Shown here in pieces: positions 40,339-53,163 of a stretch of DNA of 64,000 nucleotides. Under the pieces are notes generated by a model. That model was not told where the DNA came from, made no database searches, and saw only the letters and a program-made list of their open reading frames with translations. A program made the position numbers and the translations under genes. Within the stretch, counting starts at the first letter, position 1; each line of letters opens with the position of its first letter. This stretch comes from Camarhynchus parvulus (Eukaryota > Chordata > Aves > Passeriformes > Thraupidae). The stretch is taken from positions 76,133,465 through 76,197,464 of the forward strand of contig NC_044572.1 in NCBI RefSeq assembly GCF_901933205.1, read 5' to 3'.

Positions 40339-42844
40339 CAGGTGAAGCACTGTTGTTATTTCTGTTACCAGACTGAAAGTCCTGAACTGAAAGCAGTGAG
40401 ACATCCATGATCATGTAGGATAGATTTTGTCACCACATTTTTTATGGTCTTTCTCTTAGATATAAAATTGCTCTTTAAAGATTTAAAGTCTTTGCTTTTA
40501 CTTTCTACTAGACATTGGAAAAGGTTTATAATCTTAATGTTTGTTAGGCTTGACTTTTCATGCTTCCAGGCATTCACGTATTTTCAGAGCCATTGAGGGC
40601 TATGAGGAGTTTGCTCTATTTTATAGGTCTAAAATACCATGCTGTATCTATTAGAAAAAGTTAAAGATCTTGATATGAGGAAAACATTATGTTGCAAGTG
40701 CCTGTAAAATGTCTGTTTTTCTGAGTAGAGCTATTTTTATAAACATGTGTTTATCTTGGTGTCTTTGAACTTTACACAAAGGAGATATGAACCAATAATT
40801 TAAGTTCTCTGTTTTTAAACATAGAAAGCTTATTCATCCAAACAAAGTATAAAAATTACACATGTGATAAAATGTGTTTAACTTTAGGGAAATGGAATAA
40901 ATAGGATTTCACCCTAAAACAAATAATACATTACTGTAATTTTTAGTTCAGCTGGGATGAGAATCAGGACACCAACTGAGAAAAATAATGCACTAGAGTG
41001 TTAAAAGGCTCTGCCCCAGTCCACATGTTGACAATGCTTTCACAGATCAGTATTGTCGTGAAATAAAGCAGAGACTTTTTTGTCTTTAATTCAGATAATG
41101 GGTGTCCTTTTTCTAGACAAGGGGTTATTCTTTACATCTCTAGTTCTAGAAGAATCACCAAGGCATTGAAAAATATTCTCCCCACACACTCTCTTAAATT
41201 TTTCGCTAGGGAAATGAAGATACAGAACCAGGCATTAAGCTGAACTTCACAGGGACATCCTAATTCATACTTATCTCCTTGATCCACATTTCCCTTGTCC
41301 AGCTTAATTTTCCCTTTTGCAAACTGTTACAGATATTGCTATAGTTGAGGATAATAATTTCAGAAATGCAGTTAAAGGTGACAATGGAACTTTGTAGTGG
41401 CAGTGAAAATGAGGCAAAGTGTCATTGAGGTTCTATTCCAGGGGCTGTTATCTACTGATCTGGTAATGTTAAAATGTCTGCTTGTGGTTGGTGATACACT
41501 GGTTAAATATATTTTTAAATGACCTAAATTCTTGTAGTTCTGATTTATGTTGAGTTTTTTGGTTTATTTGTTGGGGTTTCTTCAGATATATTGTGTTAAT
41601 AATGTTATTGCTTTAATAATAAGCTTCAGTGAGGTCACATTTTTGCCTTCCATATTTTGATATTTTATACTAATTTACATTGAAGTGGACAAGACCAGTA
41701 GTGGTAGACATGTGAAAAGGAAATTATAAAAAAAAATTATTGAGGATACTGTTTTATATAATTTTTATTAATAAGTTTATTTTATTTTACAATTCTTACA
41801 AATCCTGTGATTTAAAAACATAGATACTCTCAGAATTCATGAATAATCTACTTTAGGTCAATAAATATGCATGCATCTGGTTTCCCATCAGTCTTATCTC
41901 TTAGAACAATGGATACATTTTCAGTTACGTTTTGAATAAATGTGTCTGATAACACCTTGCCTTGGAATAAACCATACAGAATAAAAAACTAGTATGATGA
42001 CAATGATTTGCCAAATAAAGAAAATGCTCCTCAAGAAATCTTAACCAGCAAAAATAATGCATCTGCAGTTGAGATGCCTCTCAAGAAAAACTGAAAAAAA
42101 GCTTTATAAAATTAACAAAACCTCTATATCTATTGGCCATATACATGAAAAAAGAAGTACAATATGTATATAAACCAATTTTACACCAGTTTTACAGTGA
42201 TAACCACCAAGATGAGATTTAGGGACTGTTATGATTCAGTTCATATCTGACAAGAAAGGGAAAAATAAATTAATTTCAGAAAACACCAAGAAACTTGTGA
42301 TCCATCCAGGAAATTCAACATTTGCCAATTTTATCTTCTCTATTTGCATATTTTTCTTTTGAATATTCAACTTTGCCGCCTTCCCACCGTCAGTGCCTGT
42401 GCAAGTGGGGAACGTGAAGTCTTGCAATAAATTCAGTCCATTTCCCTTGGTGGTGTCCATCTTTTCTGAATGTGCTCTGGAGTGTGTTTTCATTCCCTTG
42501 CCAACTATGTCAAGCCCAGGAGCAGCAGCAGAAGCAGTATAAATAGGCTTTCCCTGGTCTCTAAGACTGAAGATAGGCTCTGATCAAACTCAGTAACCAG
42601 CAAATTCACTCCTTCGTAACTGCCTTTATGAGTTGCCATCATATTTCTAAAATTAAAATTTAGGAGAGACTATAATCAGACTCCCTGTGACTCTGGAACT
42701 GTATTTCCAGTAGAGGATCCTGTTTATTTTTTTTTAGATTTTTTTTAACTTATCTTTGCTTACATCGACATACTGTGACTTGATTTGTGAATGATAATAA
42801 GAGTTAGTTGTTGGTTTGGTTTTTTATAAGAATTAGATTAGTCG

Positions 42845-43090
42845 TCATGTGTCAGCCTGGCTGAGGTGATCTGTCCCTGTCCCCAGGTCCTTGCCTCCAA
42901 GGAGGTGCCAAGGCCTGGGACTGGGGCTGCTCCAGTGCTCCTGGCTGGGGGTGGAACAGGCTGTGGCTTCCAGTTCCTGCCATCACCATCCTAGGACCCC
43001 CTGTCACCTGGCCCCTAGAAACTGCCAGCCCGTCTGGTGCCCTGACAGTGTTGCAAGTGCTGCTTGTCAACAAACTCTTGTAAGGTGGAT
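42845..43090. other. Unclassified GC-rich island, about 245 bp
   Basis: A sharply bounded GC-rich block (starting near TGTGTCAGCCTGGCTGAGG and ending near AACAAACTCTTGTAAGG) inside AT-rich intron. Both strands are open for about 72 aa because stops are rare at this composition. It looks inserted, possibly part of a retroelement, but no duplication or family signature was recognised. Confidence 0.4.
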
Positions 43091-46000
43091 GTTTTTCTTC
43101 ACATTTTAAAAAACATTTTTAAAATCCATTCCTCAGTCAAGAAAAAAAAAACCCAGACCTTTTCAAATTTGCAGTCTATACATTCCTTATGCAATATTTT
43201 AAGCATTAGGTAAGGCCCCTGAAAATTCTCACGCTCGAAGAGGCAGAAGCAGATCTGTGTTCACTACCCATTGCAGAGGAGTGAAGCTCTGTTGCAGTCT
43301 ATAATTTAGGTGCCTAAGGATGTATTTTTTTTCTTTTCACATAGTTTTGTCTTGTTTTTCTCTTAGTACACTCTTCAGGATTAAAGCATGAAATTTTTTA
43401 TTATATTTATGACCATGATTCAATGTTAAAGTATTCTAAAGTTGCTGATCCTCTTTCTATATCTTTAGCAGGCCCTCATTTCATTCATATTTCCTTATGT
43501 AATTCTCAGTATTTCTGTTACACAGAATTTTCAAAACATGCCTATGATGTTTTCAAGGAAAGGTTCAACTCTATCTGTAACAGTAGGAAAGGTGCAAGAG
43601 TAAAAACCTGTCTGGAATTTGGTGAAGCACTTGCAGTCCCAGAAGCAGATATAGCTATCATGGGAGCAATCCTAAGGGAAGCGGGTGGATTAAATGAGAT
43701 TTTATTCTCTCCCCAACTCTTCTTTCAAGAAATACATTTTAGATCAATAGATTGCATCTAAAAGTGTCCAAACAGAAAATGCAACAATTCCCTGTATATC
43801 TAACCACCATGTCAGTTAGATTTCACTTTATTTGAAATGAAGTTGAAAATACGGTGAGGGACTTCAGAAGCTGAGGCTGTTTCTTCCTCAGAAATCTCTC
43901 TTATGATGAGGTTTTCTCTATTTTTTTATCTTCAACATGAAATGACAACAGCGGGTATCACAGTGTAGGACCTTTCACTTCAATGGATGTCCCAAGTCTA
44001 GGCTTTAATCCAATTAATAGTTTAATTGATTAAAAGTTACTTTCATAGCAAAATGGATCTGTAAAAATCATCTATAAAAATAACTGCATCAGTGAAATAC
44101 ATAAAACACATATAAGTGTGTTTATTTGTGTAATCCTTCACATTTGCTAAAATATTCTTCTGTGCTTTAAAGAGGAATTCTTTATTTTCAAAGTGGACAC
44201 CATTATGGTAAATTTCTGGTTTACTTTGCCCTTTTGAAGAGAATACAAAAAAGAATACTGCTTTAAATTAGGCAAATTAAACAAAGTTTTAAGTTTTTCA
44301 ACACAACTTTGCACTCCTATATAATCATGCTTCTGGAGTTTTCCTTATAATCCTCTGTTTTAGTAAGTAGATTAGATTTGTTTCAGATCTGATAATGTCT
44401 CCAAGAGATTCTCAATAATCCTGATAATATATATTAACTATTGCATTTTCTGATTCTGAAAAAAAAAATATGTCTTTTACATCAATTTTTTTAAAGTACT
44501 CAGTTTTTTTCTTCTAATCTCATATTTATGTAGTGCAGTACATTGTCCAAGAGTTTCAAAATGCTCTGGTAAACAGCAGTTGCAATATATGCTGAGCTAT
44601 TAGAAATAATACAATTCATTAAAAAATATAATAACACATATCACACCATCTTCTTGTTCAGCTAATATTCCATTAATTCAGGAAACTTAGAGTGAGGAAA
44701 ATGTAATATGAAGCACTTGTAGTACAAATTAATTTGACTTGTATAACAGTTTTAAAATTCTTTTTCTTTACATAGGTTTTGGATAGTCATCATTGTTTTA
44801 AATTCTGTATTTCTGCTCTTCTTGAGGTAGAGCCTTCTTTTTTGCTGAAAGTTTTTCCATGATAAAGATCTTGTAAATGAATTTTTAATCTGGAGTGCTG
44901 AAAAAACATTAAGCAAATATACCTAAAATCAGCATCTGTTAATTTTAATAAATTTTGGAACATCCATTTCTGGTGTTGCTTCTTTTCAGAGAAGAGCAGA
45001 TATAAAATGATTAAAAAAAAAAAAAAAGAAAATTTAAATATAGTCGCTTAGTCTGTGACTTTTTGCTACAGGGTAAAATGAGGGTGATACATATTTACCA
45101 TCCATGTGTTTATCTTAGGATGCATTGTTCTTTAAAGATATGAAGAGTTATAAATTCTGGTTTCTCATAGGAATGGCCTCCTGGTGTAGGAACTTGCTTG
45201 GGTTTATATGTTCCCTTGTTTGGGAACTTTGTAGTGTTTATATATCAGATGTGCATTACCACCAAAACAAACACTGAGATACATGGAACTGACTATTTTT
45301 CTTGACCAGCTAACCACACAAGAGGTAAAATGCCCACAAATATATTTCATTTGAGAGTGGATTATTCTGGCTTCACAGGAATTTTTGCCACCTGGCAAGA
45401 CTTTAGGAACACCCTAACCTCCACAAACCTTTTTTGTGGGTTATCTACTGTATTCATCAAGTACTGCATTAGGTTGCCTGTAAAATCTAGTAAGATTTTT
45501 TTTTCTTCTTGATTCATTTTCAATTAATAATACAACTAACAGATGTTACCAAATGACAGCCACAATGCTGTGGTATTGTAAATTTTTTCTCCTTTTCATC
45601 CTGAAGATCCTTTCTGATGGGAATCCTCAGGATGAATTTCAAGGCCTTGAAATTAAAAATGATTCATGTAGCTGCTGACACATATTCCTAGGTAGAAGCA
45701 GAATAACAAATCAAAACGAAATGTCCTTTACATTTTCTCCTAAGTCAGCCATTTTACTTAAAAGATTCTAAATTATAACTAAAAATTTCATTTTTGACAG
45801 GGCTGTACTACATGATAAGAACATAAAAATAGGTAAAAAAGTAGCAGTAGTTTTAAATTCATGTTAGGTTTAAGATTTTTTAATCTACCTTACGTTTTCT
45901 CTGCATTACTATCTATCTTTTATTGATTGCTAGGAATCTTGTACCATTCATTTTATGACAAATAACGTCTCCTCGTAGAGCATGAGTTGAGATACTCATT

Positions 46001-46139
46001 GGTGCAAATATAGAGAGGAAAATTTTTTTTTTACAGGATGTAGGACTTGGAAGAATATCCAGACACATGACTTTTGCAGTACTTACAACTTTTGTGGTAC
46101 TTTTAAAACGCAGCCAATGATGTTGGCTGTGCTCCAAGG

Positions 46140-46450
46140 TGCCTGTGGCTCAAAAGAATAGCAGAGTACCTGTCTCCAGGAGTGCCACAGTTATCTGAAT
46201 TCCCTTTGTATCTGGAACTTTATTTAGGGCTCACTTAATTTACATACACGTAAGGACAGTCCAGCGCGTTCTAAGCAGTCAGTGTCCCCTGACCACATCT
46301 GTCTTTCCTGTCCCCAGGAGCAAGCAGGATCGGGGGGCAGAGGCTTGTGAAGGGACCAACCAGCCTTTGAGCTGGTGTTCCCTGCAGCTGTGGGCTTTTG
46401 TGGACATTCTCTGCTTGCAGAACCCTGCCTGGTACAGAGTCAACAGAAGA
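46140..46450 (-). other. Possible LTR-like remnant, unclassified
   Basis: GC-richer than its flanks. On the minus strand there is an AAATAAAG signal (plus 46219-46225) with about 80 nt of moderately GC-rich sequence after it, reminiscent of LTR R/U5. Termini and target-site duplication could not be found, so this is only a suggestion. Confidence 0.25.
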
Positions 46451-46853
46451 TCAGAAAAAGGCTTTGATGGCATTTTTCTTTTTGACCAGTCAAAGTGGAA
46501 AGAAGCAGGTCATGTTCAGATCATCAGTCTTAAAAGTCTTAAGATTATTAATCTTAAAGGTCTCCCAGCCTACATGATTCTTGCACTCCATTTTAGCACT
46601 TGCTTGTGCTGGTCAGTTTCTTATAACATGGACACTGAAGCTTTCAGCCTACATCTGCATTTCAGCATACATCAAATGGCAAGGGAGTCTGTCTGAGGAC
46701 CACTGGTCCTCATATCCGTGGTAAAAAGGGTCTTCTCTCCAGTGATAATCATCACAGTGCCTGTGCAACACTGTAATGTCATCTGGTTCCATAGCAAGGT
46801 CTTGTGATTTCCAGTCCAAATCAGTTTCATATAAATTTAATTTCACAGCAATG

Positions 46854-46870
46854 GATAGATAGATAGATAA

Positions 46871-46937
<67 letters not shown>
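46854..46937. repeat. (GATA)n microsatellite, about 21 units
   Basis: Nearly pure GATA tandem array of about 84 nt with one AAAT interruption after the first few units. It is likely polymorphic in length. It produces an artefactual minus-strand frame with repeated IYLS. Confidence 0.97.
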
Positions 46938-46939
<2 letters not shown>

Positions 46940-48451
46940 GATACTGTTCTGAGAGAATGGCCTAGTAAACTGTGGCGTAATCCAAAATATAATATGATGG
47001 CATTGCTCCTTTTTCACTGCCCATTGATGGCCTACTTCAACGACTTAGCTGTAACAGAAGTCAGTGGTAGAAAATCTGACTAAACTCTGTTCATTTCAAA
47101 GGGATTTTCTTTTGCTATTCAGTGAAATTTGTATTAAGCTCCTGAAGGCTAACCTTTCAGTACTGAAGCAGAATTTTTTAAGACAAAAATGCAGCATCTA
47201 ACTGTACTGTATTGTCTTTATGTGTGGTTTGGTTTGATACAGTGTCTCCTTTCTGTCACTAGAAATACCAACAGATAGAAAAAAAGTCTATTTGAAGAAG
47301 AAATATTTTTTAAAATCTTCCTTTTTCTTCTATCTCTTTATAAATATTACATGATAATGTATTTTAAGAAATATTATGGAGTGGTTTTTTATCCCTATAA
47401 TTTTAGCTGAAGATAACTGTTTATTGCTGAGGATAATTTGAATAACTATTTTACAAGAAGTGGTAAAAAAAGATTTTTTTCTGAATCAAAATGGAATTGT
47501 TAGTGGTGTGCTTAGTAGGGATAAATTTTCACTTATGACATAATTAAATAAAATTTGTCTGATCCGACATCAAAGCTCTGATTTGCACTAATTTCTGTTG
47601 AGATTGGCAGTCGCTACTTTTTAGATAGTTTAGTGTAAGATGTTAAGTAGAAGGGATTCCTGTCTAGCAGAAAAGAGAGAAGGAAGAAGTTTTTCCACTC
47701 AACCACCTGCTTTCCTGCCCAAGAAAAAGCAGAAAAGGATCCTTGTGTATTAGAAAGTGCATTTATCTTTGAAAAATAATTTCTACAGAAAACCTTCAGA
47801 CAAACTCATAGTTTGTCTTTTGAATATATTTCTTATGTTGCTGGCCATTCTCATATATATTTTTAGTTTATGTTCCATGATTCAGTAACTGTTGATGAAG
47901 TAATACGTAATGATCTAATTTTGCTGTTCTGCTTGTTGGAAATGTAGGTGTAATGCTGAGAACATAACATAAGAAGTAAGATGTTTAAAGTTAGAAATTG
48001 CTAGTGGCAGGTGGTAGGTTAGACTGCTGTTAATTCTGAATTAATTATGTAAGGTACAAATTCTCCTAACTGGAAGAAAGGATCAGCTTTCAGATGTTTG
48101 GGGGTTTTGTACTGTATTCTGAAAAGAGCTTATAACAATACCTATGGTTGAAGTTAAGTAACAGCTCCACTATGAGGCATATAGTCTTTGATAATATTAT
48201 TTTTTAAGCTGAAATGGTCTATTATATAGCTGTTATGTCCGGTGACTGTGTTATTTCAGCAAAAGCTCTATAGGCTTACTATTAAGATCTATAAAAGTCT
48301 ATCCTTGGAGGCCTTTATGGATACCATGACTCAGAAACTGCAGTAGGTCAGCTCTAGAAATCAGAGATGAACCTGAAAAATTGACAAAATCTACCCAGTA
48401 CAAACTTGATCAAGTTGTAGCATGCTCAAAATAACTCTTCTGCCACTGTTA

Positions 48452-48488
48452 AAGAAAAAAACCAAAAAAAACCAAAACCAAAATCCAA
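48452..48488. repeat. A-rich (CCAAAA) tract next to CR1 3' end
   Basis: Short A-rich run with CC interruptions, about 20 nt outside the 3' end of the CR1 copy. Confidence 0.7.
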
Positions 48489-48508
48489 ATGGGAAAGACA
48501 CTAGTATA

Positions 48509-50860
48509 TGATTATAGAATTTTTAGAGTCCTTTAGAATACATTTCTTTAAGTTGAAGACGATTTATAAGAACATCTAGTCCAGCCACTAACATAACACT
48601 GCCAAGTCCACCATTAAACCATGACCCTAAGTGACACATCTACACTTATTTTGGCAACTCAGCCACTTCCTTTAGCAGCCTGTTCTCAAGACTGAAAACC
48701 TTTTCCACAAAGAAATTTCCTAATATCCAAATTAAACTCCCCATGATGCATGGGCCATTTTCTTGGGGCCATTTTCATCTGTTTGTCACTTGTTGCCTGA
48801 GAGAAGAGACCAAAACCCACCAGGCTACAACCTCATTTCAGGTAGCTGTAGAGGGTAATAAGGTCTCCCCTCAGCCAACTTTTTTCCAGGCTAAAGAACA
48901 CCAGTTCCCTCAACTGTTCCACAAATTACCTCCAGAATCTTCACCAACTTTATTGTCTTCTGGATACACTCCAGCACCTCAGTGTCTTTCTTGTAGTGAG
49001 GGGACCAGAACTGAACACAAGATTCAAAGTGCTAAGCACAAAGAAAAATTGCTGCCCTGGTCCTGCTGGCCACACTATTGCTGATACAAGCCAGGATGCC
49101 ATTGGCCTTCCTGGCCACCTGGGCACATGGTGGCTCATGTTCGGCTGGCTGGTCATTCTTGCAACCATGGTCCTCCAGCTCAAGGCACAGAGGTGCTCTT
49201 GGTTGTCTTGGATCTGTGTTGAAGACAGAGGCAAAGAATGCGTTAGACACCTCTGCCTTGTCTATGTCCCTATTTGTGAGATGCACATCCTCATCCTGCA
49301 ATGGATGCAGGATTCTTTCAGCATTAATATATTTGAAAAATTCTTCTTATTGTCCCTAACATTTGTAGCCAGCTTAATGTCCTATTTGATCCCTGGCTGC
49401 ATAAATTTTCTCCCTACAGTGACAAGCAGTATCTCTGTATTTTTCCCACACTTGACCTTGCTTTCACTGGACATATATCTTCCTTTTCCATTTAAATTCC
49501 AAGAGAAGATTCCTGCTCAGCCAAGCCAGACTAATGCCTTGCCTGCTTGACTTCTGACATTCGGGAATAACCTGATCCTGTGCCCCTTGGAGGTGATGCT
49601 TAAAAAGTAACCAGTGTTGATGGTTAGTAGATGATTGCTAGTAACTTAGCAATTCCAAAAACATTTTCCCAGAGATTTTACTCGCTAGTTCCCTGATCAG
49701 CCTGAAGTTGGTTCTCCTCATGTCCAGAGCTGAACTTTTCCTGGCACTTTTCCTTCATTCACCAAGGATTATAAACTCATTCACTTAATCATCATTGTGG
49801 CCAAGGTGTCTGCTGACCACCATTTCAGTCACAAGAGCCTCTCTGTTGACAAGTAGCAGGTTGAGAAGGGCATCTTTCCAAATTGGCTTTTTCAGGACCT
49901 GCTCCAAAAAAGCTGTAATCTAAGTTTTTTAAGCATCTTCTGGCCTGGGTTGCACCAGCCAGTGTGATGCTTCCAGTTGATGTCAATTCCAGCAGAAGGA
50001 CAAGGGTGGTTGACTTGGAGGTGTCCCTTAGTTCCTCAAAGGTTAATTTTTCAGTTTCATTGTTCTGACTAGGAATTCTGTAGTAGACTCCCACAAAGCC
50101 ATCCAAATTACTAGTTGTTTGTCCCTCGATTCTTACCTAGAGGATCTCAACTGTACCATTGCCAACTGTGAGCTCCCTATACTCTAACCCTTCTATTACA
50201 TACAATGCTACCCTTCCAACTGTTCTGCCCTGTCTATCTCTCCTAAAAAGCCTGTAACCACCCAGTAGGGAAATCTAGTCACTGGACTCATCCCCACAGG
50301 TTTCACTTATATCAGTGATATCAAATCTCAAGAACTGGGCCAGAGCTCTGAGCTCATCTTGTTTGTTCTTCATGCTGTGTGCATTAGTGTAGAAGCATTT
50401 CAGGTGTGGTACTTTGTAGACAACAACTTATGCAGCAGATTGAGATATCCCATTAGTGCTCATTTCATCAAGATTTGGCACACCATCCTTTTGTTCACCA
50501 CTAGCAAGCCTGGTATTTTCCCTTTCCCCCTTCCAAGCTCTGTCATTGAGCTCTGCTACCCTTGTGGTAGGACTCCTTTCCTCCTCTGAGAAAGCCGCAT
50601 GATGTCAGCAGACCGGTACTGAACAGATCATCCCATGGTCAAAATACCCCAAATTTTTCTGCCTACATCAGCCTCAGAGCCACACATTGACCTGATGGAT
50701 TTGCCTATTCCTATCAATATTATTCCTTGTTAAAGGATATCTGTGCTCCTGTTTCTTCAACCAATCATATCAAAGCCCTGAATTCTCTTTTGATTTCCCT
50801 CAGACTACTCTGTTATTTTGATGCTGCTGGCTTGAACAGCCAATAACTGATAGAATCAGA
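48509..50860 (-). mobile_element. CR1 LINE with endonuclease region and 3' end, reverse transcriptase deleted
   Basis: On the minus strand, about 50415 down to 50130 encodes the start of the CR1 endonuclease: a frame with LKCLYTNA and DISETCGDES, then GYRLFRRDRQGR. It continues through FVGVYYRIPSQN (near 50090) to KAEVSNAFFASVFNTD (near 49250). The sequence then jumps near 49150 to the block after the reverse transcriptase (AQVARKANGILACI, SVASRTRAAI). It then runs through the 3' UTR to a TATAATCA tail. About 1 kb expected between these points, including the YADD-type catalytic box, is absent. Several stops and frameshifts are present. The extent past 50600 (probable 5' part) is uncertain. 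Confidence 0.85.
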
Positions 50861-51924
50861 GGGCCTTACTAGAGACCGTGCAATACAATATTATGTGATT
50901 ATAATACCCACTATGAAATCTCTACCTAGAACTACTCTCTCAAATGAGATTTTGTGTTTACATTTATGCTCAGCATGATAGAATAAATCAACAAATATAA
51001 TAAAAAATAGCTCTGATTATCAGCGGTAAACAATCATAGTTCATGATTTTCATAATCCAAACCTCTTTGAACTGGTAAATGTAGATTTTTTTGTACTGTT
51101 ATTCCTTGTGTGTATTAATTTCTGCAACTCCAAGATAAAACTGATCTTGTAAACAGTTGTATGCATGCTTAGCTCAAATACTAACCCGTGTTTATATTGG
51201 CTAATGCCCTAATGTATATGAAATGGATTAGGATAATTCAAGTGGATTTTTTAACTGTTTCAGTCTGTGGTCTTACACGTGTGAACCCCTATACTTCATG
51301 AAGTCTTGATATCTTCCAAGTGAAAGCTGATTTTTTTTTCATTAGACTTAGAAATTTCTTTCTTCTAAGATATTAGTAGGAGATAAAGCACTATGCATGG
51401 ATTTTATAAAAAAAAAGAAACCAAGAGTTACAAAAGCATGCAAAAGCTCTTTCAAAAGGGTGGAATATCACATATTGCCAGTAACAAGATGACCATATTT
51501 AAGAACAAAATGGTGTTTGGCAAATAGAAAAATAGGAAAAAACGTCTAATACTTTTTGAGAAAGTTAGAAAGCTATTATTTTTGGGATTACAAGAGCTTA
51601 AACTATCTTTAATGAGATATTGAAGAAAAATAAGAATAATCTTGGGGGTAGGTATGAACTGTGTGTCTTTTGAGGGTCTGCATTAAAAAAATGGGAATTT
51701 GCAGAAACCATTAAAGAAATTGCTGTATTAGTCTAGGCAAGACAAAATGAAATAATGGGTGACAATCATATCTAAAGTAGAATTGCAGTATTTCTCTATA
51801 ATGTCTATGATTTTTACATCTGTGAGACCTTAGGACTGTATTTATATAAGCAATAACTTTATTTGAAATTAGTATTCTCTGTTTTTGAAACCAGGTGCCC
51901 TTACAAAATCTTTTCCTATCAGAA

Positions 51925-52323
51925 CTAGTACAAAAGAAATATCTCACTGGCACCAAAAATGTTCTTGCTCCTGCTTCTGGGTGTCCTTATAGGGACATAA
52001 AGTGCATCATACCAAATTTTCTGGTATCTTATTTCCTGACATATTCTTATTCTCTGATGACAGGAAGTGTATTTAATACATAGTAAAAATCCAGATACTC
52101 CATTTTCATTCTTGCTGCGTGAGAGGACTCTGTTATGTTGGCTGTGTAACATGGGAAGGCCCATGTAAGCATCCATTATTTTATTGCAGACATTTACCTT
52201 ATGTGTTGCTGTTGACAATCCCAGCACATTTTTTGTTAAACACGTTATAGAAATGTTCCCCTTTTCTGTTATTAATAATTCAAATGTCATTTCTTCAGAA
52301 ATGGTCTTAGTTGGACGTGACAT
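51925..52323 (-). pseudogene. Antisense segment resembling the end of an I-set Ig domain
   Basis: The 132-aa minus-strand frame has, at residues 26-35, ITCLTKNVLG, followed by LSTATHK. This looks like the F and G strands of an I-set immunoglobulin domain (Cys, Asn and Gly in the usual spacing). Lys42 is followed at once by GTAAAT (52197 downward), a good splice-donor match, after which the frame loses resemblance. A similar LLIT word occurs in another frame just upstream. It may be a fossil exon or chance; no parent gene was identified. Confidence 0.25.
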
Positions 52324-52871
52324 TCTTCTCTTTGGTAATGAGCAACTGCATACTCTTTTGCATCTTAGCAGGTCAGGAAAAGTTTCAGTATGATTGGAAC
52401 ATACAGTAAATTATACCAATTATACCCAGATAGGGATTTTGTCTGACATTTTAAGGAATCACTGATTGTTGATTTCTTGGAAAATGTGTTAGAACATCAT
52501 CATTCTCACTCACCATCTTCTGTGGGTCTTTTTTTGTGTCAAGTACAAAATGGTCTAATTATTTTTGCATTAAAAACATTTGACTTATTTCCATTTTCAT
52601 ATGGACAAATAGGAAAGCTCACAATACTAATAAAGCCAATAGACTCATGCTAGTATATCCCAGGCATGATCTCACTATTCTGATTTCACAATATTTTGCT
52701 CTTAATTATTCTTAATTAATGCTCCAGTAAAACCTCATGACAGCCATCATCTTTAACATTCATATTTTATGTTAATAGTAGATGATTCCATTCTGTGACT
52801 CCTATTAACCAGGCAGGTGAATGACTGGTAATTTTAATGAGACCATTGAAAAACAATAGCTTGGATTTCTT

Positions 52872-53163
52872 TGTCAGGAGCTGTAGCGATAGGACAAGGG
52901 GTAATGGGTACAAATTGAAAGAGGAAAAATTTAGCTTAGATATTAGGAAGGACATTTGTTACTGTAAGGGTGGTGAGGCGCTGGAACAGGCTGGCCAGGA
53001 AGGTTATAGCTGCCCCTTTCCTGGCAGTGTTAAGAGTCAGGTTGGATAAGGGCTTGAGCAACCTGGACTAGTGAGAGGCGTCTCTGCCCAGGGCAGGGGG
53101 TTGGGACTGGATGATATTTAAGGCCCTTTCCAACTCCTTAACATCCTATGATTCTATGATTCA
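52872..53163 (+). mobile_element. CR1 LINE 3' fragment with intact tail
   Basis: Starts in the last part of ORF2. The frame reads CSDRTRGNGYKLKEEKF then LDIRK, which is the conserved C-terminal CR1 ORF2 block. The element continues to GGACTGGATGAT, CCTTTCCAACTCC and CTATGATTCTATGATTC at the 3' end. The frame is broken soon after by a shift. About 290 bp, strongly 5'-truncated, with a well preserved tail. Confidence 0.93.

Noticed and set aside
43423..43761. 112-aa plus-strand open frame
   Set aside because: No family resemblance, no codon bias, no splice sites in register; treated as chance.
46854..46937. GATA array considered as a CRISPR-like repeat array
   Set aside because: A 4-nt unit without spacers; simple microsatellite in a vertebrate genome.
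46649..47017. 122-aa minus-strand frame with repeated IYLS
   Set aside because: Translation of the GATA microsatellite.
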